Below, in pieces: positions 1-6,496 of a DNA stretch of 64,000 bases. The notes beneath the pieces were generated by a model, which had not been told where the DNA came from, ran no database searches, and worked only from the letters and a program-made list of their open reading frames with translations. Location of the stretch: positions 1 through 64,000 of the forward strand of contig NZ_JAGPYN010000019.1 in NCBI RefSeq assembly GCF_018069805.1, written 5' to 3'. Position 1 is the first letter of the stretch, and the number at the start of each line of letters is the position of its first letter. This stretch comes from Pseudoalteromonas ostreae. GTDB lineage: Bacteria > Pseudomonadota > Gammaproteobacteria > Enterobacterales > Alteromonadaceae. The position numbers and the translations under genes are program-made.

Positions 1-555
1 TATTTCATTGAACTCAGGCTTTAATAAACCATAACATTTCAAATCGTGGAATTCATTTTTCCAGTAACCACTTGCACGACGGATACCTTCTTCTTTGAAG
101 CCAAGCTTTTTCAGCACAGACTCTGAGGCACCATTGCCAAGCATAGTATCACCTTGGATTCTATGAAGCTCACCAAATGGTAATTGATTTAAAAAGGCTG
201 AATCAATGATTTTGTATAAAGCTTCTGTGGCATAGCCGAACCCCCAATACTTAGAAGATAGCTCGTAACCAATACCAGCATTCTTCATCTTTTGGTTCCA
301 TGAATTAAAGCCGCAGGTGCCAATTAACTTACCAGTGTCTTTTATACGAATAGCCCACCGAATACCAACGGCCTCAGTGAAACGAGAATTGAAGAATTCA
401 ATTAATTTTAACGATTGATCTTCAGAATCATAAACGTCTATATCATAAAATTTGATAACATTTTTATCTGAAAAAATATTTAATAATGCAGGGCTATCAT
501 CCAATGATAGCTTGGTAAGCATTAAACGAGATGTTTCTAACTCTGGGAAATCCAT
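1..555 (-). CDS. GNAT-family N-acetyltransferase (RimJ/RimL-like), runs off left edge
   Basis: The frame is open from an ATG at 555 to the window edge, giving 185 residues, so the stop is probably only just outside. A GGAGGA ribosome site lies a few bases upstream of the start. The protein opens MDFPELETSRLML, carries the strand IRIKDTGKLIGTCGF, and has the acetyl-CoA region GIGYELSSKYWGFGYATEAL followed by the NGASESVLKKLGFKEEG segment typical of RimJ/RimL-type acetyltransferases. Members acetylate ribosomal protein N-termini or small molecules including drugs; the substrate here cannot be read. It is divergent from the integron integrase, the position expected for a first gene cassette. Its attC site would lie outside the window, so cassette status is inference. 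Confidence 0.85.
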   Translation of the reverse strand, partial: MDFPELETSRLMLTKLSLDDSPALLNIFSDKNVIKFYDIDVYDSEDQSLKLIEFFNSRFTEAVGIRWAIRIKDTGKLIGTCGFNSWNQKMKNAGIGYELSSKYWGFGYATEALYKIIDSAFLNQLPFGELHRIQGDTMLGNGASESVLKKLGFKEEGIRRASGYWKNEFHDLKCYGLLKPEFNEI

Positions 556-571
556 CTAAATCCTCCATGAA

Positions 572-715
572 ATATAACAATTTTATAGTGCGCTCATCGC
601 GCATCTTTCTGCCGACGCCACGCTCATGTATTAATAAATCTATTTTTAACAAATAACGTAATGTATTGCCAACTATAATTTTTTATTGTTGCTAAAGATA
701 TTCAGAAAAAAGAAA
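572..715. promoter_or_regulatory. Divergent intergenic region between intI and the GNAT gene; possible attI/cassette junction
   Basis: On the - strand the bases GTTATAT (578 to 572) lie 16 bases before the GNAT start codon. They match six of seven positions of the GTTRRRY core that begins integron cassettes, and the fifth position is wrong. Integron cassettes usually start their ORF very close to this core, and attI lies beside intI, so the geometry fits. No canonical attI repeats and no LexA box were recognised. Confidence 0.35.
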
Positions 716-1681
716 ATGCGCTCCCCATTTTTAAATTATATCGCTGATTATATGTTGGTACGTCAGTATTCATTACGTACCGTGGACACCTACCTGAGAT
801 GGATTGCATCTTATGTCCATTTTCATGATAAGCGCCACCCGGCCTCAATGGGAGACAATGAAGTCGAACGCTATCTAGAACACTTAGTATTAAAGCAAAA
901 CGTTGCACCGCGTACGCAAGCAACGGCTCTCAATTCATTGTCATTTTTATATAAGCACATAATAAAAAATGAGCTGTCGTTAAACTTAAATTTTGCTCGC
1001 AGTAAAAAACAAGCAAAACTGCCTGTCGTGATGACCCCAGAAGAAGTCAAAATATTAATGGCTCATTTAAATAAACGCTATTATTTAATTGCTGCCCTTA
1101 TGTATGGAAGTGGTTTAAGAGTAATGGAAGCTGTGCAATTAAGAGTGAAAGATATTGATTTTGATTATAAATGTATTCAAGTATGGAATGGCAAAGGCAA
1201 TAAACACCGTATTGTTACGTTGGCCACCGAGCTAATTCCTATGCTGAGAACTCAAATTTTAAACGTTGATGACTATTTAAAGCTTGATTTAAAGAATACC
1301 GATTATGCTGGCGTATGGATGCCATATGCTTTAACAAAAAAATATCCTTGCGCCGCAAAATCACTTGCGTGGCAGTATTTATTTCCCTCTCATATATTAA
1401 GTACAGATCCTCAAAGTGGTGAAATAAGACGACATCATTTTCATCACTCGTGCATAAGAAAAGAAGTAAAGAAAGCAGTTCAAAAATCGGGATTAACAGA
1501 AATAATAACACCGCATACCTTGCGTCATTCATTTGCAACGCATCTATTGCAAAGTGGCGCCGATATCAGAACAGTTCAAGCTCAGCTTGGCCATTCTGAT
1601 GTCAAAACAACACAAATATATACGCATGTTTTACAGCAAGGAGCAAATTGCGTAGTGAGCCCCTTAAGTAAAATATTTTAA
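716..1681 (+). CDS. intI: Integron integrase (tyrosine recombinase IntI)
   Basis: The protein has 321 residues from the ATG at 716; an in-frame TTG at 686 would add ten lysine-rich residues and is less likely. Tyrosine recombinase residues are complete: R135 in GSGLRVMEA, the HTLR box H267/R270, H293 in LGHSD, and Y302 in TQIYTHVL. The IntI-specific extra segment, absent from XerC/D, is present as GVWMPYALTKKYPCAAKSLAWQYLFPS-like sequence around residues 200-225, which identifies an integron integrase rather than a Xer protein. IntI inserts gene cassettes at attI and excises them at attC. It is divergent from the GNAT gene. The length is usual for the family and no frameshift is seen, so it may be active. 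Confidence 0.93.
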   Translation: MRSPFLNYIADYMLVRQYSLRTVDTYLRWIASYVHFHDKRHPASMGDNEVERYLEHLVLKQNVAPRTQATALNSLSFLYKHIIKNELSLNLNFARSKKQAKLPVVMTPEEVKILMAHLNKRYYLIAALMYGSGLRVMEAVQLRVKDIDFDYKCIQVWNGKGNKHRIVTLATELIPMLRTQILNVDDYLKLDLKNTDYAGVWMPYALTKKYPCAAKSLAWQYLFPSHILSTDPQSGEIRRHHFHHSCIRKEVKKAVQKSGLTEIITPHTLRHSFATHLLQSGADIRTVQAQLGHSDVKTTQIYTHVLQQGANCVVSPLSKIF

Positions 1682-1772
1682 ACTTTATCAATGTTCGCTT
1701 CACGCCAAAAGTATGATGAAAAAGCACGTCTATTTGATTAAAAAATGATGCCATTACAATTTTGATGAGAAT

Positions 1773-1815
1773 TCACCAAAAAGCGCATTGTGAAAACATA
1801 GTATTGGTGATTTTT
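1773..1815 (+). terminator. Possible rho-independent terminator after intI
   Basis: TCACCAA (1773-1779) pairs with TTGGTGA (1804-1810), followed by five T. The loop is long (24 nt), so this is a weak prediction. Confidence 0.35.
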
Positions 1816-2024
1816 AGATAATTTAAAAGGGAATTTTATGTCACCCAATGTTGTTTGAAGTAACTTATAAATTTATAGTGGAAAGTGTACTAAATTCATA
1901 ATAGTAATGTAAAACAATAATATACGGTAGTAAAATATTAGTAGTGAGGGCGTTCAGTATTCAGTGTTAGTTTACCTTTCAGGCTTGTACTAACCAGCTA
2001 TTTTGCGCCCTTTAAATTACAACT
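1816..2024. other. Non-coding region spanning the island's left boundary
   Basis: Between intI and the nuclease-like gene there are about 340 bases without a credible ORF. They hold the possible intI terminator, the left terminal repeat and the GTACTAA motifs listed separately. Nothing else was recognised. Confidence 0.6.
1849..1993 (+). repeat. Left terminal repeat of the island with GTACTAA motifs
   Basis: TGTTGTTTGAAGTA starts at 1849 and ATTTATAGT lies at 1871-1879, both matching the right end in inverted orientation. GTACTAA occurs at 1887-1893 and again at 1987-1993, both pointing inward. These may be accessory (arm-type) binding sites for the recombinases. Confidence 0.65.
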
Positions 2025-2963
2025 CTACAGATTTTGGTTAGCAATTTTTCCAGTAAAGCCAGAGACTAAAGCCAATGACTTTTTATTTTGGCTGGCATGC
2101 CTATACATACAAGCAGAACGCCCAAAGCCTAACGAAGGCTCCTTCTCTTCATGAGGAAAAAATGCACTAGAGTTATATTCAAATAAAATGCCAGCTACAT
2201 TGCGACCTGCATTTTTGGTGGATACATATTCCTGCTCTTTAGCGAAATCCGTAATTGCTCTTTGTATTTCCATATCATATAAATGCACATTACTAGTTGC
2301 GGCTACTGTACCTTCAGGCAAAAGTACATCAGTCACGTCCAATGCTATCAAACCATACTTGTTTTTTCGATTCGCACCAATGCGTGTATCAATCTGACTT
2401 GATGCTTTTTTAATACGAGAGGCTAATTTCTTTATGGACTTGATACGTTTACACTCTACGTACAACTTATCCTTACCTATATTGACAACAACATCACAGT
2501 CATCTGTTAAATCAACTTCATATCCCCCCTTGAGAAACCTAGAGGCAATATTCAGTTCAAACGCGAAGTCTCGTGCAGGGTCATCATTTTCCCCCTTTGC
2601 ATTCTTCTTGATTGCTTCGGCCCGCAAGCTCTTACCTGACATAACATGCTTGATACGATCTTTTAAACCATCGTGCTTACCATCTTTAAAAGTGTTCCAT
2701 AAACGGATAATCTGACATGCCTCGGTCGCAGCTTGCATAAAATGATAAAAATCATCAATTAAGTCCTGTTCCGTTGGTACTTTAGCTCCAGGGTTAACAA
2801 AAGTTTTTAGCAAACGTTCATAGTCTCCCATTCGAGTACTTTTATACGGAAAACCCAGCTCTTCGGATAGCCATTTACACGATTCTGAAAATTCTATTCG
2901 ACGATCCTTAAACTCTCCTTCATACATTGCCGTTTTACTTATTTCCAACATTGAAATGCTCAT
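2025..2963 (-). CDS. PD-(D/E)XK nuclease-like protein, island cargo
   Basis: The 312-residue protein starts at ATG 2963 with GGAG six bases upstream. Residues about 130-190 read as a restriction-endonuclease-like core: E136 in a helix (ARDFAFELNIASRFL), D155/D157 in DLTDDCDVVV, then the E170-x-K172 strand LYVECKR, and Q190 in a following helix. This spacing fits Mrr-like PD-(D/E)XK enzymes. The N-terminal half is helical and unrecognised. It is the cargo gene nearest the left island end and is preceded by a 34-codon ORF with a very strong ribosome site. No methylase partner is present. A DNA-targeting defence role is possible but is an inference; it could also be a nuclease fold with another task. 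Confidence 0.7.
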   Translation of the reverse strand: MSISMLEISKTAMYEGEFKDRRIEFSESCKWLSEELGFPYKSTRMGDYERLLKTFVNPGAKVPTEQDLIDDFYHFMQAATEACQIIRLWNTFKDGKHDGLKDRIKHVMSGKSLRAEAIKKNAKGENDDPARDFAFELNIASRFLKGGYEVDLTDDCDVVVNIGKDKLYVECKRIKSIKKLASRIKKASSQIDTRIGANRKNKYGLIALDVTDVLLPEGTVAATSNVHLYDMEIQRAITDFAKEQEYVSTKNAGRNVAGILFEYNSSAFFPHEEKEPSLGFGRSACMYRHASQNKKSLALVSGFTGKIANQNL

Positions 2964-3089
2964 ATATCTCCGAACTCAAGTAATTGTTAATGCCGGAATA
3001 AACGGCGAGGAATTGTAGACTACGATAAATGACGAAGGAGCGTAAGCCTACAGTTTTTGCATCCACAGTTTTATAAATGCTAAATGCAC

Positions 3090-3194
3090 TTAGGTCGATA
3101 GGTGACCAGCAGCGTAGCCGACCCCAGTAGCCCAAGTTGTTTCGAACATTGAACTAAAAAGAATACGAGCACGAGCTTTTAATGTTTTTGCCAT
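3090..3194 (-). CDS. Small ORF (34 aa) with strong Shine-Dalgarno, unknown
   Basis: ATG at 3194 is preceded by AAGGAGGTGTCT, one of the best ribosome sites in the window. The product reads MAKTLKARARILFSS then MFETTWATGVGYAAGHLST, basic at the N-terminus and small/aromatic at the C-terminus. It lies 126 bases upstream of the nuclease-like gene on the same strand, so it could be a leader peptide, a small toxin or antitoxin, or a stand-alone small protein. No family was recognised. A longer in-frame extension to 3326 exists but ignores the ribosome site and reads through a tRNA-like arm. Confidence 0.45.
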   Translation of the reverse strand: MAKTLKARARILFSSMFETTWATGVGYAAGHLST

Positions 3195-3294
3195 AGACAC
3201 CTCCTTAAATTTGCCTGCCGTGGTTGATAGGACCATTTGGATACTTGCATATCGAATAAGCACAAAAATAAGGGCTACGGAGCCAACAAACGCC

Positions 3295-3311
3295 CAAGGA
3301 ATCGAACCTTG
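3295..3311 (-). other. tRNA T-arm-like fragment
   Basis: On the - strand CAAGG, the loop TTCGATT, and CCTTG form a perfect canonical T-arm (five base pairs, seven-base loop with the conserved bases). No anticodon arm or CCA-bearing acceptor could be fitted around it, so it is not an intact tRNA. It may be the 3' part of a tRNA-like RNA carried as an attachment-site relic. Confidence 0.35.
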
Positions 3312-3378
3312 GCCTACCTCCCCCATCAGCCTAAGTACACTCTTTTAAGAGCTATTTAAAAACACATATCTAAATAAA

Positions 3379-4050
3379 TTAAGACTTTACTTTATTTTCC
3401 ATATTCTGCAACCTATTCACTATCCACCTATAGCTGCATGGCTTTAGCTCAACTAAATCAGCCTCACGTCTTTCTGCATTAAGCGTATCAAGCTGTTCAA
3501 GAAACTGGTCATACACCTTCTGGTACCTCATCACGGTATGCGTGCGCAGGTATTCGTTTATCACTTCATCAATGAGATCATGGACTTCTTGAGGCAGTTG
3601 CTTGGTTCGGTTGCCTTTGGCCTTATGTTTGGGCATCAGTGCGTGTTTATCCCAGCCGCTTTCCACAAAGGCTTTGTTCCAATAGGCTAGCGTGCGCCAT
3701 GACGGTGGGCCACTGTCGTTTATCTCCGCCGCCTTTTGCGCAATATACGGGGTTAACCATTTCTCGGTATAGGCTGGAACGCTTTGTTCAATTGCGCCTT
3801 GCACATACCTATAACGTCGCTGCATTTCTTTTTTTGATGCAACATCTTCCGCAGTTTCTGCTTTAGGCTTTTTAACGGTACTGAGTGGTTTAAAGGTTAG
3901 CTTGGTTGGTAGCTCACGCCGCGCAATGGTTCTAAGCTGACCGTTTGAAACCAGTTGTTCAAGTTTTGGCTTTGCAAAATTAAACCGCCCACCGCTTTCA
4001 ATATCCGTCAACACCACATCACTACCCGCAATGCTTTCAACCGCAAAGTA
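3379..4050 (-). pseudogene. Truncated Tn7/Tn5053-like transposase (TnsB/TniA type), N-terminal fragment
   Basis: The open frame continues upstream to about 4050 (…YFAVESIAGSDVVLTDIESGG) without any ATG and meets a TAA within the adjoining palindrome, so the 5' end is lost. Downstream it stops at 3379 after about 215 residues. The stretch RRYRYVQGAI…PSWRTLAYWNKAFVESG…MPKHKAKGNRT…YLRTHTVMRYQKVYDQF resembles the N-terminal DNA-binding part of TnsB/TniA/Mu-type DDE transposases. The catalytic DDE domain is entirely missing, so it cannot act as a transposase. It faces away from a serine resolvase, with a res-like site between them, which suggests one decayed transposon. Family assignment is by resemblance only. 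Confidence 0.65.
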
Positions 4051-4066
4051 GGAGCATGAATGCTCC
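4051..4066. repeat. REP-like palindrome
   Basis: GGAGCAT, two bases, ATGCTCC form a perfect 7-bp palindrome exactly where the transposase fragment loses its 5' end. This suggests that insertion of, or recombination at, a REP-type unit truncated the gene. Confidence 0.5.
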
Positions 4067-4146
4067 GATAGGCGTTAAACTAAAATCAGGTCGGGGTTTT
4101 GCAAGTCCATTATGGTGGCATTTCCTAAAACGACGGTAAAGCACAA

Positions 4147-4263
4147 GTTCAAATAGCGTATACCCTAATTGAACATCACCAAAACAGGCTAAAAGTGTTC
4201 ATTTAGGGTGGTTTAAAGCGTTAGTACGCACTATGTTTATTTAGTCTAGATGCTAAATGAACA
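4147..4263 (+). promoter_or_regulatory. Putative res site of the serine resolvase
   Basis: A 28-bp inverted repeat with arms GTTCAA and TTGAAC lies at 4147-4174, the length of resolvase crossover site I. Further right, TGTTCATTTAG (4196-4206) and CTAAATGAACA (4253-4263) are perfect inverted half-sites that could be parts of accessory sites II and III. The resolvase starts at 4270. This matches the res arrangement of Tn3/Tn5053-type cointegrate resolution. Confidence 0.6.
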
Positions 4264-4269
4264 ATTGCC

Positions 4270-4827
4270 ATGAGTAAGATTGGATATGCGCGAGTTTCGA
4301 CCACAGATCAGTCTTTAGATCTACAAGTAGCCAAACTTGAGGAAACTGGTTGTGACAGGGTGTTTACCGACATGGCATCAGCATCGAATACCAAACGTGA
4401 TGGGTTTCAAGCCCTACTTGACTACCTTCGTGCCGGTGATACCTTAATCGTGACTCGAGTCGACCGTATCGCTCGTTCCGTACTCGACTTACAAACCTTA
4501 GTGTACCACCTAAAATCCAATGAGATTCAGCTACAAGCGCTAGAGCAACCCATCTCAACCGACTCTGCTTCAGGAAAAGCTTTTCTAGATATGCTCGCCG
4601 TGTTCGCAGAGTTTGAACTCAATATTAGAAAAGAGCGCCAACTCGAAGGCATCGAAGCCGCTAAAAAAGCGGGTAAATACAAAGGCAGAAAACCAATATC
4701 AGACAACACCAAACAAAGCATTTTATCGCTACGCGCAAAAGCTACACCGGTCAGCCAAATAGCAAGCACAGTAAACGTTTCAAGAAACACAGTTTATAAA
4801 GTTATCAATCAAGATATTAACAAATGA
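4270..4827 (+). CDS. Serine recombinase, Tn3/Tn5053-type resolvase (TnpR/TniR-like)
   Basis: The protein has 185 residues, the normal resolvase length. The N-terminal catalytic domain begins MSKIGYARVSTTDQS with R8 and nucleophile S10, followed by the DRIAR motif (R66, R69) that supports catalysis. The long E helix (AVFAEFELNIRKERQLEGI) is present, and a C-terminal helix-turn-helix (about 148-180, SQIASTVNVSRNTVYKVI) binds DNA. Resolvases separate cointegrates formed by replicative transposition, acting at res. The gene looks intact, whereas its presumed transposase partner is truncated. It could act on the res-like site just upstream, which would also place it to repress its own transcription. 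Confidence 0.9.
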   Translation: MSKIGYARVSTTDQSLDLQVAKLEETGCDRVFTDMASASNTKRDGFQALLDYLRAGDTLIVTRVDRIARSVLDLQTLVYHLKSNEIQLQALEQPISTDSASGKAFLDMLAVFAEFELNIRKERQLEGIEAAKKAGKYKGRKPISDNTKQSILSLRAKATPVSQIASTVNVSRNTVYKVINQDINK

Positions 4828-4883
4828 ATTAACTAGGTATAACATACTTAGCTTTGCTATCTGCTTGTGAAAAAGGAATAACA

Positions 4884-5849
4884 GTGGAAATATTGATACC
4901 ATTTGCTAAAGATAAAAATGGCTCGCTCGCATTTGTCGATGAAGTAGAAAGCGGTTTAGAATGCAATTGTTTTTGCATCAGCTGCGATATGCCTCTTTCC
5001 GCGCACAAGTATAAAACGAACATAAGACGCGATCACTTCAAACATGCACCGAAAGTAAACTCCGAAGATAAGCCATGTGAGATAAGTTATAAACGCGCTA
5101 TTTTTTGGTTGTGCCGTAATATACTTGCTACCAATTCTAGCATTCACCTTCCTCGATATGTTGGTTTTCCAAACAGTGATAAATCCGATGAAGGTGTGTT
5201 GCTCACTGAAGAGAAGGTATACGAATATCAATCTCAAATAACATTAAACCCAGCTATTGAAAGCGCGCAAAACGAAATTGCGATCCTACACACTAATGAC
5301 TTCGACATCACCCTTGTTTTAACGCTAGAGAGCTCTTCTTACCAATTTAGCTCTACATACAATCAAAAGTCCGCCATTGTAGTTGTCGACGTGGAGGATT
5401 TTAGAAAGTATGTTGAAGGCAAAGTAAATGGTTACAGAGAGCAAGTTGAATCTGAATTACTTGTGAAGCTAAGCATCAAGCATTGGCATTACCACCCTCA
5501 GCAAACACAAAGGTTTACAGAGTTTTATCGTAGTAAAAATCAAAGAGTACAACTCGCTAAAAAGGAACAAGAACAACGTAAGTGGGAGGAACAGGAGCTA
5601 TTGGCAGAAGAGAGCGAGCCGTTATATGACTCAGTTTACGGTTTTCAGCAAAATCCTCGTTATAAAAGAAAACCAACACGTGCTTTTAGGGATATTATTG
5701 ATCTAAATCCCGCACCAAAACAATACGAAAAGAGATGGTTTAGATGTGGCTACTGTACGAATATTTGGCAACGCTCAAGTACAGATGTTCCTTACTCTGT
5801 TGATGAAACGCCATGCCCATCTTGCGATCACCTTATTATAATTGGTTAA
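4884..5849 (+). CDS. CoiA-like zinc-binding protein, first gene of a two-gene cargo unit
   Basis: GTG at 4884 is chosen because AAAGGA lies just upstream and the resulting start (MEILIPFAKDKNGSLAFVDEVESGLECNC) matches how CoiA-like proteins begin; a TTG at 4854 is less likely. The product has 321 residues. A cysteine cluster C27/C29/C31/C34 and HFKH (51-54) form a CoiA-type metal site. The middle (about 65-190) has a helix WLCRNIL and strands that could be a nuclease-like fold, but no clear ExK is seen. A charged coiled region (about 220-250, KKEQEQRKWEEQEL) follows. A C-terminal zinc ribbon has CGYC (288-291) and CPSC (311-314). CoiA itself acts on DNA in Gram-positive competence; that role is not expected here. 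The ART-like gene follows after 10 bp, implying an operon. Confidence 0.6.
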   Translation: MEILIPFAKDKNGSLAFVDEVESGLECNCFCISCDMPLSAHKYKTNIRRDHFKHAPKVNSEDKPCEISYKRAIFWLCRNILATNSSIHLPRYVGFPNSDKSDEGVLLTEEKVYEYQSQITLNPAIESAQNEIAILHTNDFDITLVLTLESSSYQFSSTYNQKSAIVVVDVEDFRKYVEGKVNGYREQVESELLVKLSIKHWHYHPQQTQRFTEFYRSKNQRVQLAKKEQEQRKWEEQELLAEESEPLYDSVYGFQQNPRYKRKPTRAFRDIIDLNPAPKQYEKRWFRCGYCTNIWQRSSTDVPYSVDETPCPSCDHLIIIG

Positions 5850-5859
5850 GGCAAACGAT

Positions 5860-6492
5860 ATGATTAGCGACAAATCAAAAAACCTTCTTGAAAAAATGAG
5901 AATTGACTCTGATGAATACTTTAAAAGCTTACATAAAAAGTTTGGTGATGATTACAGAGTTTTCGCAGACGTTTTAGATAGCTTTGATTGCGAGTCAAAA
6001 ACAGAGCCAAAATTCGCTTTTAGAGATTTTTGGCAGCAAAAGTACGCATCTAACTCCATAGAATCAGAACTGTGTAATTGGGCTTTTGAGCTTTTTAACA
6101 ATTTAAAAAGGTTTTATTCCGGAGGCGTATTTGAACTGTTCAAAAGCAAGCAAGCTGAGTGGGGGGCCCCCCCCGTCAGAATTAAACGCGAAGACGTACC
6201 GACTACGTCAGATATTGAAATGCTTGAAGAAGAAGTAACGATATATCGTGGTTTATCACCAAATGAGTTTGCAAGTAAAAACTTTGCACAGTCTTGGACC
6301 ATAGATCGACAAATAGCTAAAAAGTTTGCCCACGAAGTATATAAAGATAAGATTCAAGGTATAGTTGTTAAAGGTGTTGTTTCAAGAGACAAAATTATCT
6401 ATTTTGATGCTTCAGACAAAGAGCAAGAAGTGATCATTGAATATGGAGCGGAGATATTTGCTCAAACAAAAACTATCAAGGCCGTTAGTTGA
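5860..6492 (+). CDS. Putative ADP-ribosyltransferase (R-S-E type), second gene of cargo unit
   Basis: ATG 5860 is preceded by TAAGG and gives 210 residues; an upstream TTG at 5842 is in frame but less likely. The C-terminal half carries the three ART motifs in order: R130 in TIYRG, S145-W-T147 in AQSWTIDRQIAKKFA, and E188-Q-E190 in SDKEQEVIIEYG, the R-S-ExE pattern of toxin-type mono-ADP-ribosyltransferases. The first 110 residues are helical and unrecognised. No signal peptide or secretion domain is visible, so action inside the producing cell is likely, as in abortive-infection ART systems. The upstream CoiA-like gene may be its sensor, antitoxin or targeting partner. A G6C8 homopolymer tract lies at codons about 101-105. 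The ART call rests on motifs alone. Confidence 0.65.
   Translation: MISDKSKNLLEKMRIDSDEYFKSLHKKFGDDYRVFADVLDSFDCESKTEPKFAFRDFWQQKYASNSIESELCNWAFELFNNLKRFYSGGVFELFKSKQAEWGAPPVRIKREDVPTTSDIEMLEEEVTIYRGLSPNEFASKNFAQSWTIDRQIAKKFAHEVYKDKIQGIVVKGVVSRDKIIYFDASDKEQEVIIEYGAEIFAQTKTIKAVS
6161..6174. repeat. G6C8 homopolymer tract inside the ART-like gene
   Basis: Six G (6161-6166) are followed by eight C (6167-6174) within an AT-rich coding region. The C8 run could slip during replication and switch the reading frame. The run is also self-complementary and could form a hairpin. Confidence 0.7.
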
Positions 6493-6496
6493 ACCA

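Larger units (their letters stand above)
2964..3378. other. 415-bp stretch between nuclease-like gene and transposase remnant
   Basis: Apart from the 34-aa ORF and the T-arm-like fragment listed separately, no gene is supported. Overlapping longer reading frames lack ribosome sites and family resemblance. Confidence 0.5.

Noticed and set aside
2935..3135. 66-codon ORF overlapping the nuclease-like gene start
   Set aside because: It has no ribosome site and no family resemblance, and the strong GGAG belongs to the nuclease-like start.
3090..3326. 78-codon ORF on the - strand extending the micro-ORF upstream
   Set aside because: It reads through the T-arm-like sequence and lacks a ribosome site; the internal ATG at 3194 has an excellent one.
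3260..3345. Intact tRNA or tmRNA gene
   Set aside because: Only the T-arm fits; no anticodon arm, D-arm, acceptor pairing or CCA could be placed.
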